Below the pieces are notes generated by a model. The model was not told the origin of the DNA, searched no databases, and saw only the letters and a list, made by a program, of their open reading frames with translations. Position numbers and translations under genes: made by a program. From Ructibacterium gallinarum (lineage in GTDB: Bacteria > Bacillota > Clostridia > Monoglobales > Monoglobaceae): 64,000 bases of DNA. Below, in pieces: positions 27,116-34,696 of this stretch. Position 1 is the first letter of the stretch. Each line of letters opens with the position of its first letter. The stretch spans positions 62,001-126,000 of the forward strand of contig NZ_JADCKB010000004.1 in assembly GCF_014982785.1 (NCBI RefSeq), read 5' to 3'.

Positions 27116-28132
27116 CTACACCTCCAGACCTAAATTAGATCCAATTCCTTTCAGCTTCTGCATCAAATTTTTGAACTGACCGGGATTGAGCGACTGTGCG
27201 CCGTCGCACAATGCCTTTTCAGGACAATTATGCACTTCCACAATCAGTCCATCAGCCCCCACCGCCATAGCGGCAAGAGAAAGAGGCTCTACCATCCAGC
27301 TCATACCTGCAGAATGGGAAGGATCTACAATAACCGGAAGATGGCTCAACCGTTTCACTGCTGGAATAGCGCTTAAGTCCAGAGTATTTCTGGTGTACGT
27401 TTCAAAAGTCCGAATTCCACGCTCGCAAAGAATAACATTAGAATTGCCGCCTGCCAAGATATACTCTGCCGACATCAACCATTCTTCAATCGTAGAAGAC
27501 AAGCCACGTTTCAGAAGAATCGGTTTGCTAGATTTCCCCAGTTCCTTTAGCAAATCGAAATTCTGCATATTTCTGGCGCCTACCTGAATGATATCCACAC
27601 TTTCTTCAAAGGTTTCTACCATAGCAGGAGACATAATTTCTGTAACAATGGGAAGGCCGGTTTTTTCTTTTGCCTCTTTTAACAGGGCAATGCCCTCAAG
27701 CTCCAAGCCTTGGAAAGAGTACGGCGATGTACGCGGTTTAAACGCCCCGCCACGCAAAAGTTTTGCGCCGCTTTCTTTTACGCTCTCTGCCACCTCAATA
27801 ATTTGTTCTTCACTCTCCACGGAACAAGGTCCGGCAATTACAGTAAAAGTCTTTTCTTTTCCAATTTCCGCATCACCCACACGCACTACCGTGCTATCAG
27901 GATGAAACTTTCTGCTGGCTTTTTTGAATGGTTCCGCAATCCGCATCACTCTATCAACATGGATATTAAGCATCAGTGTATCCGGGTCAATCCGGCTTGT
28001 ATCGCCCAAAAGTCCCAGCACGGTACAGTCAACCCCCTTATTCACCATAACATCAAGTCCCATATCTTTGACATAAGATATCATCTTCTCGATATCACTT
28101 TCTGTTGTTCCTGGTTTCATAATTACTACCAT
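27116..28132 (-). CDS. aroF: DAHP synthase, type I-beta with N-terminal regulatory domain
   Basis: This 338-residue enzyme condenses PEP and erythrose-4-phosphate, the entry step of the pathway. Residues 1-72 form the ferredoxin-like (ACT-like) extension of Thermotoga-type DAHP synthases, which gives feedback inhibition by aromatic amino acids. The catalytic barrel follows, with VIAGPCSVESEEQI (about 88-101), LRGGAFKPRTSPYSFQGL (about 120-137), KRGLSSTIEEW and DPSHSAGM near the end. GGAGG lies seven bases before the ATG. It is the first structural gene behind the attenuator. Confidence 0.96.
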   Translation of the reverse strand: MVVIMKPGTTESDIEKMISYVKDMGLDVMVNKGVDCTVLGLLGDTSRIDPDTLMLNIHVDRVMRIAEPFKKASRKFHPDSTVVRVGDAEIGKEKTFTVIAGPCSVESEEQIIEVAESVKESGAKLLRGGAFKPRTSPYSFQGLELEGIALLKEAKEKTGLPIVTEIMSPAMVETFEESVDIIQVGARNMQNFDLLKELGKSSKPILLKRGLSSTIEEWLMSAEYILAGGNSNVILCERGIRTFETYTRNTLDLSAIPAVKRLSHLPVIVDPSHSAGMSWMVEPLSLAAMAVGADGLIVEVHNCPEKALCDGAQSLNPGQFKNLMQKLKGIGSNLGLEV

Positions 28133-28169
28133 TTTTATTACCTCCTGTTTTCAATGAAATTCATGGCAC

Positions 28170-28200
28170 AAAAAATGGGCGGATTCCTCTGAACCCGCCC
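28170..28200 (-). terminator. Leader (attenuator) terminator of the aro operon
   Basis: On the minus strand GGGCGGGTTC pairs with GAATCCGCCC (10-bp stem including one G-T pair) around an AGAG loop, followed after one A by six T. It lies between the leader-peptide gene and aroF, inside the transcript that starts near 28452, so it must be bypassed for the operon to be expressed. Confidence 0.9.
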
Positions 28201-28224
28201 GTTTTTATACTGTGATAAAATGTT

Positions 28225-28250
28225 TGCTTGCCCTACGCAAGCACAGGCTC
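28225..28250 (-). promoter_or_regulatory. Alternative RNA structures at the leader-peptide stop codon
   Basis: GAGCCTGT (28250-28243) can pair, with three G-U pairs, with GCGGGTTC (28198-28191), the 5' arm of the terminator, and would then prevent the terminator. Next to it TGCTTGC and GCAAGCA (28243-28225) form a perfect 7-bp hairpin with the leader stop codon TAG in its loop. A ribosome that reaches this stop codon would cover GAGCCTGT. A ribosome stalled at the aromatic codons would leave it free. The pairing is my inference from the sequence. Confidence 0.55.
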
Positions 28251-28361
28251 AAAGGATCTCTGAAATTTTCTGCAGCAAAAATAGCCGTAGCCATAAAAGC
28301 TAAAGCTAAAGTAAAAGAAATAATATTCAGCTGCTGCCAGTAAATTCATCAAACGATCCAT
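28233..28361 (-). CDS. Tyr/Phe-rich leader peptide of the aro operon
   Basis: This 42-residue frame contains the run EYYFFYFSFSFYGYGYF at residues 12-28. In the whole peptide six Tyr and eight Phe codons occur within 26 residues. It ends 100 bases before aroF and directly precedes an intrinsic terminator. This is the layout of a ribosome-mediated attenuator responding to charged tRNA-Tyr and tRNA-Phe, the end products of the pathway below. The start was placed at the ATG with AAGGA ten bases upstream; an in-frame ATG twelve codons earlier (28397) has no good site but is possible. No other function is likely for so biased a peptide. Confidence 0.8.
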   Translation of the reverse strand: MDRLMNLLAAAEYYFFYFSFSFYGYGYFCCRKFQRSFEPVLA

Positions 28362-28458
28362 TTTTCCTGCTTCCTTTTTAAACTCCGCATAATTCATGCC
28401 GGATATTTTCTCTGATTGCTGCGCCCCGTCAGGCACTGTTTTGCAAAACTTAATATTT

Positions 28459-28486
28459 ATTATATCATATTTTTTTTAAAATGCAA
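28459..28486 (-). promoter_or_regulatory. Promoter of the leader peptide and aro operon
   Basis: TTGCAT (28486-28481) and TATAAT (28464-28459) on the minus strand, 16-bp spacer. The expected transcript begins near 28452 and carries a leader of about 320 bases before aroF. Confidence 0.8.
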
Positions 28487-28494
28487 GTATTTTT

Positions 28495-29925
28495 TTAATT
28501 TTTTCTTTCCATTTCCAAATTAATGCCGTTTTTATGCTGGAAATAATTTCTCGTTTCCTTAATCACCACACCGCTCAGCGCCGTTAAGGCAATCAGGTTT
28601 GGAAAGGCCATAAGCCCATTAAAGACATCTGCAATATTCCAAACCAACGAAACTGTCATATACGGTCCAATCAAAATCGCCAGCAAATAAATCCAGCGAT
28701 AGACCGAAACTGCACGCCGGCTTCCTTCGGTCAAATATTCCAAACACCGTTCAGAATAATAATCCCATCCCAAAATCGTGGTAAAAGCAAAAAACACCAA
28801 ACAAAGCATCAGAATCAAAGAGGCAATCTGCGGTGAAAACGGCAGTCCCTGCTGAAATGCAGCTGTTGTAACTGCTACGCCTTCTAAGCCCTGAATCTTC
28901 CACGCACCAGTCAACACAATGGATAATCCGGTCATAGTGCAAATAATAATTGTGTCAATAAAGGTTCCGGTCATAGATACCAGTCCTTGTCGCACCGGTT
29001 CTTTGGTTTTCGCTGCTGCTGCTGCAATGGGCGCCGAACCAAGTCCTGATTCATTGGAAAATATTCCTCGGGCAATTCCCTTTTGCATCGCAACCATCAT
29101 ACTTCCGACAATACCGCCGGTTACTGCTGCTGGATCAAATGCACCTTTTACCACCTGTATCACCGCACTTGGGATTTGCCGGTAATTCATTGCCAGCAAA
29201 AGAAGGCAAAACACCACATAGGTAATAGCCATAAACGGCACAATTACCTGCGTAACACTAGCAATACGTTTTAAACCACCAATAATAACCAGTGCAACGC
29301 AAACTGTCAGAAGCAATCCGGCTACCACAACATACCAGGAATACGCTTTACCAAAAATCGTAACCATATACATATCATTGGGATCAAAAAAGTTTTTAAC
29401 CGCCGATGTGATACCGTTAATCTGCGTAAAAGTTCCAATGCTGAACAGGCCTACACAAACGCCAAAAAAAGCAAATAGCTTTGCCATCCACTTCCATTTT
29501 GTTCCCATCCCTTTTTCAATATAATAAAACGGTCCGCCCAAAACATGACCTTTTTCATCTACATTTCGGTATTTAATTGCCAGCACGCCTTCTGCATATT
29601 TGGTCGCCATACCAAAAAACGCAGCAATCCACATCCAAAAAAGTGCTCCAGGGCCTCCCGCACAGACTGCGGTTGCTACCCCAACAATATTCCCCGTCCC
29701 TATGGTTGCAGACAACGCCGTACAAAGCGCGCCAAAGCTGGTGACTTCACCGTCTCCGCCTTCTTCATTTTTCACCATAAATTTGAGGGCGCGTGGTAAG
29801 TGCCGGATCTGAAGCACACCGAGCCGTACCGTTAAATAAATACCGACTGCCAAAATAAACAAAATCAGAGGCAAACCCCAAACAATATCATTAATTTTCA
29901 ACACAACACCATTAATGGCTTCCAT
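28495..29925 (-). CDS. Alanine/glycine:cation symporter (AGCS family)
   Basis: This 476-residue membrane protein has about ten or eleven segments. Family signatures are TGNIVGVATAVCAGGPGALFWMWIAAFFGMATKYAEGVLA (about 78-117), GGPFYYIEKGMG, and ARGIFSNESGLGSAPIAAAAAKT near 270-293. It should import glycine or alanine with Na+. The gene is controlled by a glycine riboswitch, which points to glycine as the relevant substrate. The start was taken at the ATG after GGGAAG. The longer frame would run back through the terminator and riboswitch and is an artefact. Confidence 0.92.
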   Translation of the reverse strand: MEAINGVVLKINDIVWGLPLILFILAVGIYLTVRLGVLQIRHLPRALKFMVKNEEGGDGEVTSFGALCTALSATIGTGNIVGVATAVCAGGPGALFWMWIAAFFGMATKYAEGVLAIKYRNVDEKGHVLGGPFYYIEKGMGTKWKWMAKLFAFFGVCVGLFSIGTFTQINGITSAVKNFFDPNDMYMVTIFGKAYSWYVVVAGLLLTVCVALVIIGGLKRIASVTQVIVPFMAITYVVFCLLLLAMNYRQIPSAVIQVVKGAFDPAAVTGGIVGSMMVAMQKGIARGIFSNESGLGSAPIAAAAAKTKEPVRQGLVSMTGTFIDTIIICTMTGLSIVLTGAWKIQGLEGVAVTTAAFQQGLPFSPQIASLILMLCLVFFAFTTILGWDYYSERCLEYLTEGSRRAVSVYRWIYLLAILIGPYMTVSLVWNIADVFNGLMAFPNLIALTALSGVVIKETRNYFQHKNGINLEMERKN

Positions 29926-29980
29926 CTTTTGTATCTTCCCTTCCCGGTTTACTCCAAACAGACCTGAAAAAAACGCAAAT

Positions 29981-30005
29981 AAAAAGAAGCCATCAAAATG
30001 ACTTC
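29981..30005 (-). terminator. Expression-platform terminator of the glycine riboswitch
   Basis: On the minus strand GAAGTCAT pairs with ATGGCTTC around a TTTG loop, and five T follow. It sits directly behind the aptamer and before the symporter start, so glycine binding probably decides whether it forms. Confidence 0.8.
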
Positions 30006-30011
30006 GGAGAA

Positions 30012-30102
30012 ACCAGGATTGTCTCTGTCCTTTTGCCTGAGAGATTAACAGCATTTCTGCTGCCGTACACCTTCGGCGCCCTTTTTCAGGTACTCTCCAG
30101 AG
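30012..30102 (-). ncRNA. Glycine riboswitch aptamer
   Basis: The conserved parts of the glycine aptamer are all readable on the minus strand: GGAGAG near the 5' end, GGGCGCCGAAGG in the core, then AATCTCTCAGGCAAAAGGAC and a closing AGAG. Only one full aptamer is visible, so this is a singlet type, possibly with a short 'ghost' helix downstream. It lies in the leader of an AGCS symporter, a common target of such singlets. Confidence 0.93.
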
Positions 30103-30125
30103 TAAAATTTTAAATAACTAAAAAG

Positions 30126-30154
30126 AGTATAGCATACTCCCTCGGCTTTTGCAA
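30126..30154 (-). promoter_or_regulatory. Promoter of the glycine riboswitch-symporter unit
   Basis: TTGCAA and TATACT on the minus strand, 17-bp spacer, about 20 bases upstream of the aptamer. Confidence 0.75.
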
Positions 30155-30183
30155 GTGAAATCCGTAAAATCATCATTATGCAC

Positions 30184-30210
30184 AAAACGCACCAGCCAAG
30201 CCGGTGCGTT
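30184..30210 (-). terminator. Terminator of the mecA-like gene
   Basis: On the minus strand AACGCACC and GGTGCGTT form a perfect 8-bp stem with a nine-base loop, ending in TTTT, 17 bases after the stop codon. Confidence 0.85.
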
Positions 30211-30226
30211 AATCTATTTTCTCTAT

Positions 30227-30856
30227 TTAACGAACACAAAAATATTTCTTAAGTACAGTAACTGCATCCTCAGCAATAAATAATTCACCGTATTCATTCA
30301 GTCGGCCAAGCATATACTGGCCATTTTTGACCCTAGAGCCAAATTCCGGCATTATTCTTCCCACAGACCAAATGACCTCCGGCGTTTCCGGCAAAAGGTA
30401 TAAGTAAAACGTCTCGCTTAATTTATATAGTACGCTGCTTCCACAATAAAAGTCAGCCAGCACATCCGCCGCGGCGCAAACCGCTTCAAAGCTTTCAAAT
30501 CGAAAAATATATTTTCTTCCGTTTTTACGCTGCGGATATTTTAATTCTGTTTTCTTCAGTCTGCCCTTATACCCACAGTTTCCAATTGCAGTTTGTAATT
30601 CCGCATCATTGCAAACCCGGGTAATCAACATTCCAAATCCCTCTTTTTCCGCTCCCGGAACGGCCTCAACAAACAATTTAGCTCCTTCCACGGAAAAATC
30701 CACATTTTTTTCCGCCAACCGAATCGCCGTCCAGAACATCTCCTGCACCTCCGGCGTATTTTCTGAAATATTCTTAAAAGAAATATTCCATTCCTTGGCT
30801 TCCTGATCATCAATTAATACTTTAATCTTGTTGTCACTAATTTTTTCTATTTTCAC
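30227..30856 (-). CDS. mecA: MecA-type adaptor protein for Clp protease
   Basis: This 209-residue protein has the two-part MecA layout. The N-terminal substrate-binding domain covers residues 1-80 (MKIEKISDNKIKVLIDDQEA, and the MFWTAIRLAEKNVDF stretch). An acidic or polar middle follows, then a C-terminal domain of about 110-205 that docks on ClpC-type unfoldases (YIFRFESFEAVCAAADVL, ...SVLYKLSETFYLYL). Family knowledge: MecA/YpbH recruit substrates to ClpC-ClpP. Whether it serves the ClpE-like protein 11 kb away or a ClpC elsewhere is unknown. The start is GTG with GGGGGAG five bases upstream. Confidence 0.85.
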   Translation of the reverse strand: MKIEKISDNKIKVLIDDQEAKEWNISFKNISENTPEVQEMFWTAIRLAEKNVDFSVEGAKLFVEAVPGAEKEGFGMLITRVCNDAELQTAIGNCGYKGRLKKTELKYPQRKNGRKYIFRFESFEAVCAAADVLADFYCGSSVLYKLSETFYLYLLPETPEVIWSVGRIMPEFGSRVKNGQYMLGRLNEYGELFIAEDAVTVLKKYFCVR

Positions 30857-30954
30857 ACGGTCTCCCCCTTTTTCACCCGACCGGATGATATTTGCTGCAC
30901 CCTAAAGTCTCGACTTATACACTCATATGCGGGAAATCTCACATCTATACATTC

Positions 30955-30982
30955 ATTATACTGAATTCCAAAAAGATTGCAA
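30955..30982 (-). promoter_or_regulatory. Promoter of the mecA-like gene
   Basis: TTGCAA and TATAAT on the minus strand with a 16-bp spacer. The leader is about 90 bases long and shows no clear regulatory structure. Confidence 0.7.
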
Positions 30983-31083
30983 TGCTAAATTACTGGAAAT
31001 AAGAAATTGTAAATTCTTTGTAAAGCAAATATAACATTTTTAAAAACGACACTACCTACCACAAGGCAGCTTTTGAAAAGGGC

Positions 31084-31112
31084 TTGCTTTTTACATCAAA
31101 ATCATGTATGAT
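31084..31112 (+). promoter_or_regulatory. Promoter of the YgiQ-type gene, very close to its start
   Basis: TTGCTT and TATGAT are 17 bp apart. The expected transcription start (about 31119) lies only a few bases before the ATG at 31122, leaving no room for a Shine-Dalgarno site. Confidence 0.55.
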
Positions 31113-31121
31113 AAATATATG

Positions 31122-33077
31122 AATATACAAAATAATACACCAAATACCTTTCTTCCTGTTTCACAGCAGGATAAAAAAGACCGTGGCATTGAAATATTGG
31201 ACTTTGTTTACGTCATCGGTGACGCTTATGTGGACCATCCCAGCTTTGGGCCGGCGATTATTTCCCGTGTTCTGGAACAAAAAGGCTATACCGTCGGGAT
31301 TATTGCCCAACCAGATTGGCACAGCTGCAAAGATTTTCAGCGGCTGGGCCGGCCCCGGCTTGGTTTTTTGGTTTCTGCGGGAAACATTGATTCCATGGTG
31401 AATCATTATACTGCCGCAAAAAAACGCAGAAATACGGATCTGTATTCTCCCGGTGGAAAACCCGGCTGTCGCCCTGACCGCGCCACCATTGTTTACTGCA
31501 ACCGCATCCGGGAAGCCTATGGCAAACATATTCCCATTATCATCGGCGGCATTGAAGCAAGTCTGCGCCGGTTCGCGCATTATGATTACTGGTCTGATCG
31601 TGTACGGCACAGTATTTTAATTGACAGCGGTGCGGATCTGTTGATTTTTGGTATGGGGGAACGCCCCATTGCAGAAACTGCTGAACTGCTTCAGGCAGGT
31701 ACTGACATTAGAAATATTAAATCCATAGCTGGCACCATGTACTTAGAACGCGGCTGCGAACTGCTGCCACCTGATTGTATTCTATTGCCCGGTTATACGG
31801 AAATCTGTACAGATAAAGCAAGCTACGCGAAAGCTACCATGCTGCAGTATCAAGAGCAAGACGCTGTGCGCGGCAAACCTCTGGCACAGCTGGACCGGGA
31901 TTTTTTTACCGTGCAAAATCCGCCTGCCCTTCCTCTTTCGACCGCAGAATTGGATGATGTCTATGCGCTGCCCTATGTCCGCAGGTGGCACCCCATGTAT
32001 GAGACACAAGGCGGCATCCCGGCATTGGAAGAAGTAAAATTTTCTCTGACCTCCTGCCGCGGATGTTACGGTGGCTGCAACTTTTGTGCACTTACTTTTC
32101 ATCAGGGTCGCACTGTAACCTCCAGAAGTCATGAATCCCTTTTGGCAGAAGCAGAGCTTCTGACCAAACAGCCTGATTTTAAGGGATACATTCATGATGT
32201 AGGTGGTCCTACCGCAAATTTTCGTGCCCCTGCCTGTGAAAAACAACTAAAATATGGCGTATGCAAAAACCGGCAATGTCTATTTCCTGATCCCTGTAAA
32301 AATCTAAAAATAGATCACAGTGATTATTTGTCACTTCTACGCAAGCTTAGAAAAGTAAAAGGTGTAAAAAAGGTATTTATTCGTTCCGGTATTCGTTACG
32401 ATTATCTGATTTATGATTTAAATACTGCATTTCTGACAGAATTATGTAAATACCATATCAGCGGGCAACTGAAAGTTGCGCCGGAACATATCTCGGATCA
32501 CGTGCTGAAATATATGGGCAAACCAGGGCAAAAAGTGTATCAGCGCTTTGAAGACGCATATATTAAAACAAACCAAAAATTAAGAAAAGAACAATACTTG
32601 GTACCATATTTAATGTCATCTCACCCAGGAAGCCGTCTTAAAGATGCCATTCTGCTGGCTGAATATCTGCGAGATCATCACTTAAATCCGGAACAGGTGC
32701 AGGATTTTTATCCAACACCTGGAAGCCTTTCAACATGTATGTATTATACTGGACTGGACCCCAGAACTATGAAGAAGGTCTATGTACCAAAAACCTATGA
32801 AGAAAAACAAATGCAGCGCGCATTGCTGCAATATAAACGCCCGGGAAACTACACCTTGGTTTACCAGGCGCTGATAAAGGCAAAACGGCCCGACCTGATT
32901 GGTTCCGGCCCTCAATGCCTAATACCAAACAAAAAGAAAAAAGGAGAATTTCATTATGGCAAAACTGCTGAGCGGAAAACTGGTGTCCGCAAGAGTCAAA
33001 GAAGAACTGAAAACCGAGGCAGCACAGCTGACGGCCGCCGGAACTCAACCGGGCCTGGCCGTCGTCATCGTGGGTGA
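31122..33077 (+). CDS. ygiQ: YgiQ family radical SAM protein
   Basis: The roughly 651-residue protein begins with the B12-binding-like N-terminal domain of the YgiQ family ([40 protein letters not shown]). The radical-SAM cluster motif follows ([14 protein letters not shown]-x7-C pattern near 310), then [29 protein letters not shown] and a C-terminal DUF3362-like region with QDFYPTPGS. The chemistry is unknown; these enzymes are usually assigned to RNA or small-molecule modification only by homology. No Shine-Dalgarno site precedes any candidate start. The frame overlaps folD by 122 bases, and its last 45 or so residues are basic low-complexity sequence. Confidence 0.88.
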   Translation, partial: NIQNNTPNTFLPVSQQDKKDRGIEILDFVYVIGDAYVDHPSFGPAIISRVLEQKGYTVGIIAQPDWHSCKDFQRLGRPRLGFLVSAGNIDSMVNHYTAAKKRRNTDLYSPGGKPGCRPDRATIVYCNRIREAYGKHIPIIIGGIEASLRRFAHYDYWSDRVRHSILIDSGADLLIFGMGERPIAETAELLQAGTDIRNIKSIAGTMYLERGCELLPPDCILLPGYTEICTDKASYAKATMLQYQEQDAVRGKPLAQLDRDFFTVQNPPALPLSTAELDDVYALPYVRRWHPMYETQGGIPALEEVKFSLTSCRGCYGGCNFCALTFHQGRTVTSRSHESLLAEAELLTKQPDFKGYIHDVGGPTANFRAPACEKQLKYGVCKNRQCLFPDPCKNLKIDHSDYLSLLRKLRKVKGVKKVFIRSGIRYDYLIYDLNTAFLTELCKYHISGQLKVAPEHISDHVLKYMGKPGQKVYQRFEDAYIKTNQKLRKEQYLVPYLMSSHPGSRLKDAILLAEYLRDHHLNPEQVQDFYPTPGSLSTCMYYTGLDPRTMKKVYVPKTYEEKQMQRALLQYKRPGNYTLVYQALIKAKRPDLIGSGPQCLIPNKKKKGEFHYGKTAERKTGVRKSQRRTENRGSTADGRRNSTGPGRRHRG

Positions 33078-33813
33078 TGACCCTGCCTCAAAGGTTTATG
33101 TGGCAAACAAAGAAAAGGCATGTGCAGAACTTAATTTTTATTCTGAAAAACATGCGCTTCCTGCAGATACCACGGAAGCTGAACTGTTACAGTTGATCGA
33201 CCATCTAAATCACGATCCTAAAATTCACGGCATTTTAGTACAACTTCCTTTGCCACCCCATCTTGATGACAAAATAATTATTAACCATATACTTCCCGAA
33301 AAAGATGTAGATGCTTTCCATCCTGTCAATGTTGGGAAAATCATGATAGGAGATTTTGATTTTGTACCGTGCACCCCAGCAGGAATTATGGAACTCATTA
33401 AAGAAAGCGGTGTTACTGTCACCGGTAAAGAATGTGTTGTCATCGGCCGCAGTAATATTGTAGGAAAGCCCATGTCTATGCTGCTTCTGCATCAAAATGG
33501 AACGGTCACAATTTGCCATTCCAAAACACAGAACCTGAAAGAAGTGACCCGCCGCGCTGATATTCTGGTGGCTGCAGTAGGAATTCCCAAATTTGTAACT
33601 GCTGATATGGTGAAACCCGGCGCGGTAGTCATTGATGTAGGTATGGACAGGGATGAAAATGGAAAACTATGCGGCGATGTGGACTTTGCAGGTGTAGAAC
33701 CGATTGCCGGCGCAATTACTCCGGTTCCCGGCGGCGTCGGTCCCATGACTATTGCCATGCTGATGAGAAATACATTAACGGCAGCAAAACGCGCTCATCA
33801 AAAACAGATATGA
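32956..33813 (+). CDS. folD: Bifunctional methylenetetrahydrofolate dehydrogenase / cyclohydrolase
   Basis: This 285-residue enzyme links 5,10-methylene- and 10-formyl-tetrahydrofolate with NADP. Motifs in order are [23 protein letters not shown] (catalytic Tyr/Lys region, about 35-57), [13 protein letters not shown] near 95-107, [11 protein letters not shown] near 140, [18 protein letters not shown] (about 161-178) and [15 protein letters not shown] near 256-270. AAGGAG sits nine bases before the ATG, inside the end of the ygiQ-like frame. The two genes are therefore translationally coupled or at least cotranscribed. Confidence 0.97.
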   Translation: MAKLLSGKLVSARVKEELKTEAAQLTAAGTQPGLAVVIVGDDPASKVYVANKEKACAELNFYSEKHALPADTTEAELLQLIDHLNHDPKIHGILVQLPLPPHLDDKIIINHILPEKDVDAFHPVNVGKIMIGDFDFVPCTPAGIMELIKESGVTVTGKECVVIGRSNIVGKPMSMLLLHQNGTVTICHSKTQNLKEVTRRADILVAAVGIPKFVTADMVKPGAVVIDVGMDRDENGKLCGDVDFAGVEPIAGAITPVPGGVGPMTIAMLMRNTLTAAKRAHQKQI

Positions 33814-33834
33814 ATAAATCTTATAATCTATGTC

Positions 33835-33885
33835 TATAACAACACAGGCCTCTTTTGCTAAGCAAAAGAGGCCTGTGTTGTTATA
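33835..33885. terminator. Very long perfect inverted repeat between folD and the ABC operon
   Basis: Two perfect 25-bp arms (left arm TATAACAACACAGGCCTCTT..., right arm its exact complement) flank a single A. The repeat lies between convergent genes and probably terminates both. The outer T-content is modest, so it is not a textbook intrinsic terminator; stability of the stem may compensate. Confidence 0.7.
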
Positions 33886-33919
33886 TAAAGCTTTTATGAG
33901 AAACAAACATTTGACAATA

Positions 33920-34696
33920 TCATAGATGATTATTTTCTCTAGATTCATAATAATACTGCCAATTCGTATCTACCCAAAAGCGCTTAACCCGAATGCCAAA
34001 TACACGATCCAGGCATCCGCTTTCAAACACGGCCTGCGGATCACCTGCTTGCACAATCCGTCCATCTTGCATCACTGCAATGCAATCCGCCGTCCGAAGC
34101 GCCATAGCCAAATCATGTAGAACCATCACCACCGCTTTACCGGCTGCCGCCAACGCCGATGCCTGTTCCATCGTCTGAAGCTGATACGCCGCGTCCAGAT
34201 AGGTAGTAGGCTCATCCATAAAAATCACCGGCGTATCCTGTGCAAGCGCCATTGCAATGTATACCTTCTGCCGCGTACCACCAGACAACGTCTGCATAGA
34301 ACGTCCTTCCAAATCTGCAATTCCCATCTGTTCCATTGCATGTCTGGCAATAAGCACATCCTCTCTCCGATACTTTCTGGGATATGCCAAATACGGAAAC
34401 CTTCCGTGAAGCACCATGCGCAGTGCCATAATATCCGGCACCGGTTTACTCTGTGCCAGATATGCAATTTTACACGCCCTTTCCCGTGCAGTAAAAGCAT
34501 CTACATTCTGTCCGTCTATCAAAATTTTTCCTTCCGTATGAGGATGAATTCCAGCCATCACTCTAAGCAAAGTGGATTTCCCACATCCATTAGGGCCAGT
34601 TAGTACTGTAATTTTTCCCGATTCCGCCGTAAAATTCAGGCAGTTTAATACTTGATTTTCAAAATACCCGGCAGAAAGGTTTCTTGCTTCAATCAT
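33920..34696 (-). CDS. ABC transporter ATP-binding protein, iron(III)/cobalamin importer type
   Basis: This 258-residue ATPase of the FecE/BtuD class has Walker A GPNGCGKST (about 35-43) and ABC signature LSGGTRQKVYIAMALAQ (about 136-152). Walker B is VIFMDEPTTYLD with the catalytic Glu, and the H-loop is MVLHDL. It should drive the permease encoded upstream, with which it overlaps by four bases. It is the last gene of a three-gene importer set, before the long hairpin. The cargo cannot be decided from this subunit. Confidence 0.92.
   Translation of the reverse strand: MIEARNLSAGYFENQVLNCLNFTAESGKITVLTGPNGCGKSTLLRVMAGIHPHTEGKILIDGQNVDAFTARERACKIAYLAQSKPVPDIMALRMVLHGRFPYLAYPRKYRREDVLIARHAMEQMGIADLEGRSMQTLSGGTRQKVYIAMALAQDTPVIFMDEPTTYLDAAYQLQTMEQASALAAAGKAVVMVLHDLAMALRTADCIAVMQDGRIVQAGDPQAVFESGCLDRVFGIRVKRFWVDTNWQYYYESRENNHL

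Noticed and set aside
28133-28486. T-box riboswitch in front of aroF
   Set aside because: No T-box core (GGGTGGnACCGCG) or specifier-loop arrangement is present. The hairpins and the aromatic leader frame explain the region better.
29926-30054. 43-residue N-terminal extension of the AGCS symporter
   Set aside because: The extension is encoded by the glycine riboswitch and its terminator and is not protein-like.
31161-31610. 149-residue frame antisense to the YgiQ-type gene
   Set aside because: No ribosome site, no family features, and the plus-strand gene shows all expected motifs.
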